Shown here piece after piece: positions 35,183-46,815 of a stretch of 64,000 nt of DNA (position 1 is the stretch's first letter; every line of letters begins with the position of its first letter). The notes beneath the pieces are model-generated. The model saw only the letters and a program-made list of their open reading frames with translations. It did no database searches and was not told the DNA's origin. The stretch is from Chenopodium formosanum. Lineage: Eukaryota > Streptophyta > Magnoliopsida > Caryophyllales > Amaranthaceae. Made by a program: the position numbers and the translations under genes. The stretch lies in assembly GCA_024500155.1 (NCBI GenBank), contig CM044858.1, positions 33,833,786 to 33,897,785 of the forward strand, read 5' to 3'.

Positions 35183-35677
35183 TCATAAAATTAAGCTTGC
35201 TTGGTTACAAGTCTTACAACCATCATTAAATTTACATGCGTGTCATTTACATGACTTTTACTTAATTTTTTTATTTACTTTTAAAATATTAGGTTGAAAA
35301 CAATGCTTTTGCAGATCTCATACTCAACATTATATATATTCCTATTTGAAAGAGATAGATTGATGAAAATTAAACCCGTGTCTTTTTTTCACACATACAC
35401 TAGGTGTTATAGAACAATATTTAAAATACTTTTTTTCTAAGATTGTAAATTGTAAATTTGGGGATTTATAACAATAATACATGTAGATTGATTAAATAAA
35501 TGCTTAATTTCATATTATATGCAATATTACATTTATCATTTTCCTATATTTTATATACAAAAAAGAACAATTTATGTACAAAATTGCATACATCGACACT
35601 ATCATTATTATCTTAATATACTATTAAGTACTACTACTAAGAAGAATCATTAAAGATTTGAAGTATTTGATTGAGAG
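35183..35677. other. AT-rich spacer
   Basis: No gene, RNA or clear repeat boundary seen. 33743-34905 likewise contains only AT-rich unique-looking sequence without supported features. Confidence 0.45.
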
Positions 35678-35680
35678 TAA

Positions 35681-35882
35681 GGGCCTGTTCTCATTGACTG
35701 AACTCAGCTGAACTGAACTGAACTGAACTGAACTCAGCTGAATTGAACTGAACTGAACTCAGCTGAACTGAACTGAATTGAAATGAATAATTTATAAGAG
35801 AAGGAAATTAGGAGCTGAACTGAACTAAACTGAACTCAGCTGAACTGAACTGAACTGAATTTCAACGTAAGAGAACAGGCCC
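35681..35882. mobile_element. Tourist-type MITE with GAACT array
   Basis: Ends gggcctgttctcattgac / gagaacaggccc, TSD taa on both sides (35678-35680 and 35883-35885). The interior is mostly tgaac pentamers with gctgaactg variants. Confidence 0.85.
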
Positions 35883-35971
35883 TAATACTTATATACGTCC
35901 ATCAGTAATCTTGCGTAGCCACGACAATATAATGAACATGTAATATAAATACACTCATGTATATATATTTA

Positions 35972-36179
35972 AGGAAAATGCTATACATAGCCCTTAGGGC
36001 TATATATAAGCATTAAATTTACACTTGAAAATCGCAAAAAGTTAAGAAATCATCAAAATATAAACACTAATTACACTGATTTACGCGTGTTTTTGTCATA
36101 AATTCCTAATTTTATATAATTTCCAAGAATGTATTTAATGCTTATATATAGCCCTTAGGGCTACATATAGCATTACCCT
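35972..36179. mobile_element. Small palindromic MITE with 7-bp direct repeats
   Basis: Arms aatgctatacatagccctta and their inverted copy at the right end (ctacatatagcattaccct), flanked by atattta at 35965-35971 and 36180-36186. The superfamily is not clear from this alone. Confidence 0.7.
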
Positions 36180-36186
36180 ATATTTA

Positions 36187-36780
36187 ATTATCATTATCCA
36201 AATGATTAATTTAATAAGAAATAATTTCCAATAACTCAACAAAAGATGATTCAATGATTCTCACCTCAAAAGACTCGAAGATGAAACACCCCATACAAAT
36301 AAAAACTCCGATAAATCGTATGCCCATCTCAAGGACGGAGCATCAACGGTCAAAATTAGTCCAACTGCAAAAAAGTAAAATGGAAAAATGGAAATGAAAT
36401 TTGATAAAATAAAATCGAATGGTCAAAATTGATTTGGCGGCTGCCGCCCCTCTGAGAAATGTGTCCCCCCGATCTTGGATTTGCTAGTAGCCGACCCACA
36501 TTGCATTTGTCGGTTACCTTACCTATACGAATTTTTTTTAATTAAATTATTGAATTATTAAAAAGAAAAGATACTACTTAAATACTAAGTTAATTAAAGT
36601 ACGATGCATGACATATCATATGCATGAGTCATACGACATCATCGTGTACTGGAGGGCATTATTTATGGATCTCATTTTCTTGCTTTTCCCCCTTTTTTTC
36701 CTATCACAATATTGCTTTTATGTCATAAGAAAATATTTTAAATTTATATATAAAAAAAACCCATTTCTCTAATGCAGTTC
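36187..36780. other. Intergenic sequence, nothing recognised
   Basis: No supported gene or repeat. Moderately AT-rich with one more mixed stretch near 36430-36520. Confidence 0.45.

Positions 36781-36815
<35 letters not shown>
36781..36815. repeat. (AAT)n microsatellite
   Basis: About eleven ataata-type triplets. Confidence 0.9.
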
Positions 36816-36923
36816 TTCATGATAACTTGTATACTATATATAAATATTTCTTCTACTTAAGGGAAGGAACGAAATCAAACTTAATAGATCTTAACTTCGA
36901 AATAAATAATGCGTATAAACTAA

Positions 36924-37150
36924 GGGCCTGTTCACATTTACTTAATTTCAGTTCAGTTCAGTTCAGTTCAGTTCCAATCAGTTCAGTTCAGTTCAGTTCA
37001 GTTCCAATCAGTTCAGTTCAGTTCAGTTCACTTCAGCTCTTAATTTCCCTCTCACATAAAATATTCATTTCAGCTCAATTCAGTTCAGTTCAGTTCAGTT
37101 CCAATCAGTTCAGTTCAGTTCAGCTCAGTTCAGTAAATATGAACAAGCCC
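36924..37150. mobile_element. Tourist-type MITE with GAACT array
   Basis: Ends gggcctgttcacattta / gaacaagccc, TSD taa (36921-36923 and 37151-37153). The interior is an array of ttcag pentamers (complement of the 18648 copy), interrupted three times by ttccaatcag. Confidence 0.85.
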
Positions 37151-37747
37151 TAAGTTGAAATAAAGAGAGATTTTATCAAAGATTACGGAGTAAAACAAAT
37201 GACAACTCTGTATACATTTAATTATTATTTATTTATTTATTAATATTTTTTTTAATACACTCCATATTTATTTTAATTATTTGCTCTTGTTTGTATAAAG
37301 TTATTATTGCATATTTGAGTTGAATATAAATATATTGCATGCTATATCATCTTTAATTACAAGTAACTTATAGAATATTATGTTAAATTAATTTTTTATC
37401 TATCATTATTTTAAAAGTTACTTATTCACTAAATTTGATTATTCAAGTCATTTTTAGGAATTCAAGTCATCATGAGTATTGTAACTTAGTTCTCCTCTAT
37501 TTTTTTTAAATACTACTCACAATCGCTTTATTATATTTTATCCGTTTTTCTAAGTTCTACTCACCACTTTACTTATTCTTTTTGTGCCTACATTTTATTC
37601 AATTTATACAATTTTGTAAATATCAAAGTTGAATTAATTTCTTATACAGTATAATTGAATAATTTATACTCTTTCAAATTCAAAATGATAATTATTTTAG
37701 CAACATGTATGCAGACAAAAACTTGTCAATATTTTTATATCAATGTA

Positions 37748-37975
37748 CTTCCTCCGTTTTTTTATTATTACACCATAGGGGTTGGGTACAAATATTTTGG
37801 TAGTGGAAAAAATTAAGAGAGAGAAAGGTAAAAATACAAAAGTGTCCATGTGACATATTGATAAACTAAAAAGTAAGTGTGAAATGGCAAGGGTATGTTA
37901 GGTATTTATAAGTGTGCAATATTTGGGAAACTTCCTAAAGAGGCAAGTGGTGCAATAATAAAAATATGGAGGAAG
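37748..37975. mobile_element. Stowaway-type MITE
   Basis: Ends cttcctccgtttttt / atatggaggaag with TA duplications (37746-37747 and 37976-37977). Confidence 0.8.
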
Positions 37976-38610
37976 TATAAAAGATGACAATTATAATGTT
38001 GCATTAATATTGTATAATGATTTAATATTTTTTTTTTTAGCATTTAACTAATATTGACTATGTGAGCTCTTCTACCAACCCTAAGCTAAGAAAACGAATA
38101 TGCATTTTGATAGGCTAATTAAAGAAAGTAAATAAATACAAAAATGGACAAGAAGGTCGTATCATCGAGGTAGGCTATTGGAACATTAAAAAAAAATTAC
38201 AATAAATTGATAATAATTAAATGAAAATTTGACAACCATAATATCTCTTCTATTTAAAGAGAAGCATTGTCTTGTCCAATTGAAAAGAGACCTTAATAGA
38301 GCATAAATACTTAGACTAATGGAAACCTCCATAGTCTTGGGTTCCTCATAACCCAATCATATCTTATACTATCCAAGACTCCATATTTAACTTTTAAGCT
38401 AATCTTCCATAGCAACTAGCCTCAAATTAAGCGCAAGCTTAATTAGCATACCATTCCTTAACCTAATTTCATTCCTTACCTATATCTTTTTGATCATATT
38501 ATACATTTTGTATATTCATTTTCTATCCGTTTATGATCAAACTTTTAAGCAACTTATCCAATTTATATGAACATTATTTTCCAATTGTGAATCAAATAAG
38601 CTAATTAGTA

Positions 38611-39492
38611 ATGGAGTCGTTACTTAATGAGCCATCTCTCTCTCCTACCAAACAAATCAAAAACTCGAGGAGAAAAACCTATCACCTTCAAAATCATTAC
38701 CAACAATACCAGCATCAGCACCAAGCAGCTCGACTGCCTAATATTTTGAGGCAGTCGAGCTGCGGTGCTATACCTCATAAATATGCACCACCTCCGCCAC
38801 ATGTACAGTTGGAGATGGTGCATGCACTTGCAGGAGGTGTATTTTTGAATCACTTTCCTAACCAATATTCTCACTCCTCTTTCCCCCCAATGTTACCTAC
38901 TTATCACCACCAAAAGATCCATCAACAGCCGCCTCTCCTCCCTCTTCCCATCGTCTCCAAACCCGCCTTCCTCTCTCTCCCTCCTCCTCCGCTTACTCGC
39001 AACCACTCTCTCCCTTACCCCCTCCCCAAAAAGCAACCCAACAAAACCAAACCGAGTCCATCAAAGAAATCAACAACTCCAACAAAAAACCCAAAGAAAG
39101 AGGTTGGTGTTGCTGATAAATCTAAGTCCAAAACAAAAGGGATAACGAAGAACGGATCATCCTTAGTTGAGAATGATCAGCCATCTGTGGGTCAAGCAGC
39201 TAAAGGGGTAAAACCCGGCCCGGTGAGCACTCCGAAGGATACGAGCCGGGTTCTAAAGGCGGTGAATCACAAGAATGGAATTGTAAATGAGAAAGAGAAG
39301 TATTTCACAACAACATCAGCATTAGTTTTTAGTATATCTCCTGAATCTCCTCCACCAAGCAGCCTGCCTTTGCCTAAGTTCCCTTTAAGGAAGCTGCAGC
39401 AAAGTAAGCTTAGCTGCACTGCCGAGGCGGCTGCTGCGGAGGTTGATACCGGTGCTACGGACAACCTCTGTCGCATGCTCAAACTCCGGTGA
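38611..39492 (+). CDS. PNRC-like proline-rich protein, single exon, 293 aa
   Basis: One of two credible host genes. The intronless frame starts at the first ATG, after an AT-rich leader with no competing upstream start nearby. The N-terminal third is Gln/His/Pro-rich, with RQSSCGAIPHKYAPPPP (residues 47-63). The middle is a basic, Pro/Ser/Lys-rich linker (about 128-180). The C-terminus holds FSISPESPPPSSLPLPKF (240-257) and ATDNLCRMLKLR (282-293). SPPPSSLPxPKF followed by a terminal leucine-rich tail resembles the short SH3-binding motif of PNRC proteins, which contact mRNA-decapping or coactivator partners in animals; plant members are little studied. No transposon similarity. It is flanked by MITE-rich DNA, and no operon-like context applies. 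Function is inferred; gene status is well supported by length and composition. Confidence 0.75.
   Translation: MESLLNEPSLSPTKQIKNSRRKTYHLQNHYQQYQHQHQAARLPNILRQSSCGAIPHKYAPPPPHVQLEMVHALAGGVFLNHFPNQYSHSSFPPMLPTYHHQKIHQQPPLLPLPIVSKPAFLSLPPPPLTRNHSLPYPLPKKQPNKTKPSPSKKSTTPTKNPKKEVGVADKSKSKTKGITKNGSSLVENDQPSVGQAAKGVKPGPVSTPKDTSRVLKAVNHKNGIVNEKEKYFTTTSALVFSISPESPPPSSLPLPKFPLRKLQQSKLSCTAEAAAAEVDTGATDNLCRMLKLR
38725..38763. repeat. Perfect 15-bp inverted repeat within the PNRC-like coding sequence
   Basis: Arms gcagctcgactgcct and aggcagtcgagctgc are separated by nine bases. The transcript could form a stable hairpin in the codons for residues about 39-51. Confidence 0.95.
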
Positions 39493-40041
39493 GACGGTCT
39501 GATTTTAGTATTATTATTTACTTGAATACGTATAAGGTCGGTTTACCATTTTTAATGGGGTTTATGATTTAAGTAACATGATTGATTAGTACTTAATTAA
39601 GTAATTAATTATATAGATATATTAAAGGCAAAATTCTTCTATTTTGATATTGCCTATAATATTAGTGAGAAGAATGTGGTCCACTGTTTTATTATGGAGC
39701 TACATATTAGTGTTTGTAATGTCTTAATTTTTATCTACTTGTGTATGAAATCAAAATTGTGCGGTTATGACTTGTGATCACCACAACATATTTTTTGAGT
39801 TGTGGTGAGCAAGAGAACTTTCACATAAGTTTGTACTTGTATTTTAAAGTTATGAAAGAGTATTCAATAATAGTTACATAATTGTACGTCTGGCCTTGAG
39901 TTAAGAGTTACTATTGTTACAAATTTTATGATGGTCTTTATTAACTCTTTAATTAATGTTGAAGATTTTTATTAGTAAGACACCAATAGATCATCAGTAG
40001 CTTATATTACTATGTCACATGATATTACTCATCAAAGGCCC
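39493..40041. other. Downstream region of the PNRC-like gene
   Basis: AT-rich, presumably the 3' untranslated region followed by spacer. No other gene is seen. Confidence 0.45.
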
Positions 40042-40304
40042 TCTATATGGCCGTCCTTATTTTTTTGCTCTATTGTCATATGATCGAGTCAAATTTTATA
40101 AACTTCGATCATAAATTCCCGTTGATCTACACAAGAAAATAAAGTCATGTGGGCTCTTGTTTTGTTTATTTGTCTCATTGTAAATTAAATTAATATCAAT
40201 TTTTTTATAATTTTTATGCATAAGGAGATATAGATATAAATGTTTTAACGCGTGTTTTGGATACCGCACAAAGTCAGATGGGGCAAAAATAAAGGGACAG
40301 GGGG
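40042..40304. mobile_element. Degenerate Stowaway-like MITE
   Basis: The right end gcaaaaataaagggacaggg is matched in inverted form by ccgtccttatttttttgctc at the left. The ends are too mutated to confirm a TA duplication. Confidence 0.4.
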
Positions 40305-40344
40305 AGTAAGTAGTAAGATTCTGATCTTTTTATTTGTATATTAG

Positions 40345-41157
40345 TACATGGGCATGGGTAATTCCAAGTTTCTCTTCTTGATAAACAAGGAGCGTTTCTC
40401 AAGAGGGTAATTTCGTACATTTTCGCAAGAGTATGAGGGTAAATGAGACTTTTTGGTTTGACTCACTAACTTTTCATTGAACTGTCGTTAAGTCTCAATT
40501 TTGATGGAAGAACGCTAAAGACGTCAACCAGTGAAACTTTACCCAGGTAGAATAACCTACTCAATTTACCCAATTTGGGCAGCGAGTGGTGGTGTTTTAC
40601 GAGCACAATAGATGAAAATCTGAAATATATAGTCTGTATTTTCTGTGAAGAACACCCAAAATCCGAAGATCCTCTTCAATGGAGTTTCAGAAGCTCAAAG
40701 GCTACTTCAATGGAGAAAGATGACACCCTTACCCTTTGGGGTTGATCTTGCGTGCCCTTTTTTTCTCCCATTTATTTTAGGGTTTTCGTTTTATTTGGCG
40801 GCGAAGCCGCCGGAATGGTAGTGTTGGTGGGGATGGGTGAGGATGAAAGCTTGAGCTCCTTTAATGGCTGATCGAGATGTGAGAAAAGGAAGAAGAAGAA
40901 GAACAACGTGTGGTTGTAGCCGCTGTCGAATTGGAGGAAACCTTGTTGCTGAGGAAGTCGAAGGACATTTATGCCGTTAATTGACGCCGTCTTGATTAGT
41001 CCAAGTCAGCAAGTATAGTGGATATACAGTTAACACTTATTCCGATTATAATAGCATTACTTTACAATTCCCAATGCATTTTAATTACAAAAATGCCATA
41101 AGAGATACACTTCTTGTTTATCAAGAAGAGGAACTGGGGCACGCCCCATGGGCATTA
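40345..41157. mobile_element. MULE-like inverted-repeat element with GC-richer interior
   Basis: The left arm tctcttcttgataaacaag, with catgggcatggg at the edge, is matched inverted at 41112-41157 (cttgtttatcaagaagag ... ccatgggcat). The flanking 9 bp are similar but not identical (gtatattag / catattaat). The interior (40640-40990) has mixed composition and short frames only. It may contain captured gene leader sequence; the source is not certain. Confidence 0.6.
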
Positions 41158-41167
41158 ACATATTAAT

Positions 41168-43360
41168 TAATGTTCATTATATTTTCTATTTTATAGTTTA
41201 CAATCGAAGATTGTTTTATATATGTTTATTTTTATATAGGTAAATGCTCAATCACATAATGGTATACGACCATTTACACATTAACATATATACAATTATT
41301 AGAATTTTGATAAATCTTTATATTTATGTCACCTTCTTCTAATTTTTTTTATAGATCGATCTAATAGGAAATTTTAGTAAGAGTTTATGATTACTTATAA
41401 ATTTCATGGAAGTGGTTCTTTTTACAATTACAGTTGAATTATACTAATTTATCGTGTTATTATTTTATAAATCTATTTGCCTAAACATAAAAAGTTGAGT
41501 ACAATTGTCTAGATTTTGATAAGTATATGGTCAATTATTGCTAGATGTTCATTCTCTTTTAGAAAACATGTTCAATATTGATATATGTTTTGATCGCTCA
41601 TCTATTAATAGATGCACATTCCAATTTAGTTAGATCTTCATTTCAATATTAATATATATTATATTCATTCACATATCATTTAATGATTATTCAATTTAAT
41701 TTTAATATATTTATATGTTTATTCATATTTTAAAAAAAGTTCATTCCCATATTGAAAAGATATTCACTTGGATTATTTTTTATTTTCACATTAAAAAATA
41801 ATGTTCAATTCAATAAGTTTGAAATTCAATGTATGTTCAATCTCATATAAATATATGGGAATCACTTAATTAATAATAGCTTCACAATTTTACTCACATA
41901 TATATATTTCATGTTCATCAATCATTGCATTATATACTTATATATGTTCATTCACGATTATTGGAATTTTATTAAGTGTTCATATTTTTTGTCATCTACT
42001 TCAAGAATTTCGTGTTCAATTCAATTTTGACTTAAATGTATGTCTTTTCTCATATATGAATATATGGTCAATCACATAGTGATAGCTTCAAGAGTTTACT
42101 CACGTACATATTTCATGTTCTTTGATCGTTATCTTTCACGACCATTTTTAAACTAATATATATGTTCATTATATATTAATAAATGTTCATTTTCATATTG
42201 ATTATGTAAATAAGTTCATTTATGTATTAGTAGTTGTTCATTTTCATAATAATAGATGGTCATTTCCACAATAATATATGTTCATTTATATACTGTTAGA
42301 TATTGATTTCCATATTGATCATGTCAATTGTACTGTTATACTCATCCATGTTCATGTTCATATGAAAATTGGTTTAGTTCAATACTTATCTGATCTTGCT
42401 CAAATAATCAAATACATTACGTAATTTTTGTGTTTTTGTCTATTAGTTAAATAAAGGAATCGTAGATACAGTGAGCTACAAGAAGGCATGGAGTCGCAAA
42501 ACAACATGAACCAATGACACGAGCTAAAAAATTTTGAATTTGGATTGAGAAGTTTATTATTTTTGATAGTACATGTGTAGAATTGTATTGTATATTTTAA
42601 TATTTATTTTCATGTTAATAAATATCCATTTTTATTATCATTTCATTTTAATAGATGTACATTGTAATAATATTGATCACATAAGATGTTAAGTTATTTT
42701 AATACGTACTTGTTCATTATCAAAGTAAAAAGATATTTGTTTAGTTTTAATACTTTTAATTGTCATCATATTAAAAAAATGTATAATTAAATTTGAATAT
42801 TTATTCATCCTCATACGAAGAGATGTTCATTTTTTAAGACACATATGTTCACTTTCAAATAATTATATGTTCATTTATAAACGTCCATTTTCGTTTAATA
42901 GATATTTATTATGTAGTAAGATATTCACACACACCCTGTCGGGATTAAATCACCTATTATATCATGAATTAGTTATTTTTCCTCAAAAAAATTCATTCAG
43001 TTATGTAATAATAAAGTTTCACACTTATAAAAATGAACGTTAAAATAATACATATTCATACTTATATATGTTCATTTGCAATTTTTTTTTTTTTTTTTTG
43101 CAATACGTTCATTAGACTATTATTGAATATTCTATAACATATTTTATTACTTTTATGTTATTTATTTTTGGATACAGGTTCAATAATTTTTTTGAAGTTT
43201 CTTTGTTTCATTGATCAACTAATTAATTTGCAAATGACACGTTAATCGTAATAGGTGAATTTTAACGCTCTATAAATAGATGTTCGATTATAAATAATTA
43301 TATGTTTATTTACAATCATTAAAAAAAATGTGTTCATTTATAAAATAGTATATGTTCTAC
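41168..43360. repeat. Word-enriched AT-rich region (ATGTTCAT repeated)
   Basis: The word atgttcat or a one-base variant appears roughly thirty times, mostly in plus orientation, at irregular spacing of about 20-150 bp. It is often followed by tttcatat and preceded by atat. There is no fixed period and no coding potential. An uninterrupted GGT run follows at 43466-43487. Confidence 0.6.
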
Positions 43361-43909
43361 TACGGTGTATAAAAGTTTTTCAACATTTTCTCTAGCTTGT
43401 TCAAATTTGAGCCCCATTGCCATCTCAAATTAGCTCAAGCTGTCGTGCTTCCTCTTATTGATCCGTGGTGGTGGTGGTGGTGGTGGGGAGTAGTATCATC
43501 TCCTTTATCTTATGTTGCTTCATATAATAGAAGCCATCCTCCTCTGTTCACCAATACATCGTTCACCATTATGATCACAACTATTCAATAATCACGACCG
43601 TCGAAAAAATCAATAATAATCTTATATATTGAACATAATAACAATCATATAAAATTCAAAAACAACCACCTACATTGTTAATAACGAAAACTATAACAAT
43701 TCAGTCGAATAGGGAAAAAAAACTAAATTCAAATAAATTGAATAAAATTTTTGTAATCAAATCTAAAAACACAAATACAAATATCAACTAGATAGAAGAA
43801 ATTGCAATTAAACCTGAAATAAAACTAAATAAAATTCATAATAATCAAAATAAAAATTGAACAATAAGAAATTCTAAAAAAAAATAATTAAGAAAACAGA
43901 GTACTACGA
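43361..43909. other. Spacer upstream of the second LINE
   Basis: Contains the short (GGT)n run and AT/A-rich sequence. No supported gene. Confidence 0.45.
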
Positions 43910-44012
43910 GGGGGAGTGCATGAAACCGAAAACTCCCTCGAAAGAAAGGGCACGCTACCTTGCGAGAGAGGCGATTTCTACCGCTGATCGTGGTTGATCT
44001 CAGGCTATCTAC

Positions 44013-45381
44013 CATGGCCGATGATCTGATCGAGAGATACTTTAACCTGAACATTGAGGAAGAGGAGACTGAAATTGTAAACTTTAGCATTGTGGATTCC
44101 ACATAACAGGATGTTAGGGTTTCTTTAATGCTCGTTGGAAAACTATTGACTGATCATGGTGTGAATGTTGAAACATTCAAAAGAACTATTACTCAATTTT
44201 GGGCAATGAAAGGGAAGGTTGTAATCCGGAGTATAGGCGCCAACCTTTTTGTTTTTCAATTTTTTCACTGGCCTGATAAGGAGAAGGTACTAGCATGACG
44301 TCCTTGGTGTTTTGAGCAAAACCTGCTTCTGCTTAATTCAATTTCTGGTGATGAACAACCGAATTGAATGAGGCGAGTCTAATTCATTCCCCTTTTTGGA
44401 TTCGACTCGAAAATTTGTCGTTTAATTGCCGATCTGATGTGCATGTTAAAGCAAATGCCTCGAATTTAGGGGAATTGATAGAAATAGAAGAAGATGCCTT
44501 GGGAATTGGTAAGAATAGAAGGGTTAAGGTTATGTTGGATGTTAAGAAACCTTTATGAAGGTGTAAAACTGTGCAGAACAAGAGAAGGGAACCTTGTTAA
44601 AATTTCCCTAAAATATGATAGATTACCATTCTTTTACTTCTCATGTGGAATTATGGGACATTGTGAAAAATTGTATTAATGTTTCTGAAGATGTGTAAAA
44701 TCAGGGTCATGGTTGGGGCACATGGCTAAAGGCTTCCCCAATGCGTGGCAATAAGACAGAGGTTGAGAAGGTCAGAGAACTTTCTGCTGCAAAAAAGTTT
44801 ATCTTTATCTCAAAGGAGGATACGACAGAAGGGGAGGCACTGATGAAAAATGCTGGGAGTGGGGGACCTCTTTGTATTGATGATGGTGGAGTGGGGAGGG
44901 TGTTTAATAAGGTTGAGAGCAGGAAGCTATGAAAGAGAGGGAGTAGGGAAAAATTGGGGGAAGGGTGTTAGATGAGGGAGGTGGGGATGAGGGGGTCAGT
45001 AAAGTTGTTGTCTCATGTGGGGTGTATGATGCTCACAATAATGCTGAGGTGAGTGAGCTTCATGAAGGGTAAGTTAGATGTGAATGGCAGTGGATAATTT
45101 TCCACTTTTAATATTGGGGTGGGGTCAACACTTAACCATACTATGATGAGGACAAAAAATAAGGTGAGAGTTTCTAATTTGTCTAGTCAGATAGGAGTGC
45201 TATGAGCATTGATGACACTGGTGGCTAGAAGAGGAAAGGGAGATATGATATGGAGATGGAGTTGAAGCTGAGTTTGAGTGGGGTGAAAAGGACGAAAGGG
45301 GAGGACAGTGGTTCGAAGAGTGTTGTACAAAATGATAAAGTAGTGGGGATTGGTTTTGACCATCTCCGCGAACAACAATGA
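44013..45381 (+). pseudogene. LINE ORF1 remnant (DUF4283 type)
   Basis: Starts MADDLIERYFNLNIEEEE and continues through multiple stops. Recognisable blocks are LVGKLLTDHGVNVETFKR, NLFVFQFFHWPDKEKVL, RPWCFEQNLLLLNS and SPFWIRLENL, each with a counterpart in the intact ORF1 at 1565. The zinc knuckle has decayed (CGIMGHCEKLY). It ends with an ATG overlap to ORF2 near 45378. Confidence 0.75.
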
Positions 45382-45424
45382 AAATATTAGCTTGGAACTA
45401 TTATGGGCTTGGCAACCCATTAAC

Positions 45425-46260
45425 TGTTATACTAATAAGCAATAAACAGAAATAACTTATCTCTTGATGCGTGAACCAAACTGACAATAGCCGCGTCGTG
45501 GAGAACCACTGACCTAAAAGACGATTCCGCGCTACCTCCCGGTGCAGTAGACAATTGCGGTCGCCCTCCAGGATAAGCACGGCGCCGGAGTTTATGTGCA
45601 CTCACAAACCCGACTGGAACTCAGAATACTTGCCCAGAAAACAGAACAGGAAGAACATGTGTTTAAATAATTTTAGAGAAGAGAGAAGACTGATTGTGTG
45701 TTGTATTTTGGCTGAGAAAACCACCGAATATTTATAGGGTGAAGAGGAAAAACGGGAAGCATAAAAGGTGGGAAGAACCTGGCCAAAGAGATGACCAGAT
45801 TAATCTAGTCAGTCAACAAACGAGGCAAGAAACAAGGGAGTGAATTAATCAGCTAAAATCAAGGGATTAATGGCTGATTAATTCCCACAACAGTCAGAAA
45901 ATCCCAACAGTCAAAAACGGATACTTGGAATATTCTGTTAACAAGAAAAAGGAAATAAAATTTCTCCAAAAAGATAACAAGGACCCACGCCCGCGCATCG
46001 CATTCCCCAAGACCCCAAGTCCCGAGGCCCGAGCCCGACCCGACCCGACTCGGCTCGGCGCGCGCGCGCGCGCGTGTGTGTGTGTGGAGTAACACACACC
46101 TCCAACTTACTCAACTAAGTAGTGCTAAAGCACTACATTATAAAAACAAGGAAAAACCTTCCTCCCCAATCAATGTGGGACTTTTCCCCTTCCATTGTTT
46201 TTCTCTCTCTCTCTCTTATTTTTTCCTAACACTCTAGCATTATATCAAGAACTTCCAACA
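45425..46260 (-). repeat. 3' LTR of the young copia element
   Basis: On the minus strand it begins TGTTGGAAGTTCTTG and ends TAACA. It contains a CT microsatellite and, at 46058-46085, a (CG)n(TG)n run. Confidence 0.95.
45729..45736 (-). promoter_or_regulatory. TATA box in the 3' LTR
   Basis: TATAAATA on the minus strand, identical to the copy at 51050-51057. Transcription would start about 25-30 bp downstream, giving roughly 280 nt of R-U5. Confidence 0.6.
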
Positions 46261-46815
46261 ATCCCCCACAGGTTCGAAGATATGAAAAGAATGAAAGAAA
46301 AAAATGAATTCTGGGCAAAACAAAACAATTGCATAAGTGTCAATGTCTCGCGACTTGAATTAACACATAGTGGACATCAAGCTATGATCCCTCACCTACC
46401 AAGTGACCTTCGTCTTGAACTCAATAGGGAGTTAGGGACCCGTCACTTTGAGCCACACAATTGAACATGTATAATATTCTGAAATTCCGCGAATAAAGGT
46501 GACGCATTATACTGGCCATACGTCCAGCCTGGATGCTCATAGGTGCTCTAGAGTATAAGCCCACGAAATACTCATAGGAAGCGGCCACACTTCCACACCT
46601 AAGTAGGTGAACTCCATCAAGTGTGAGCTACAACACACCTCCAAAAATATGGATATGGGTTCATTAAGAGCCGTATGCTCATCCTCTTTCTCATATGTAG
46701 CTAAGCACAAAACAAACATCTAGAGATGGACAAATAATATAAAAATGTGCTTCCGAATTATTACATAACGTTCCCCTTTGAACTCATAGTAAGTAGGAGT
46801 TCATTATTTCACAAT
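46261..46815 (-). other. 3' untranslated region and polypurine tract of the copia element
   Basis: 555 bp between the polyprotein stop and the 3' LTR, with no conserved frame. It ends in a G-rich polypurine tract next to the LTR. Confidence 0.7.

Noticed and set aside
45555..46097. Repeated short frames in the copia LTR (also at 50876-51418)
   Set aside because: Duplicated because the LTR is duplicated; no known protein and no separate start context.
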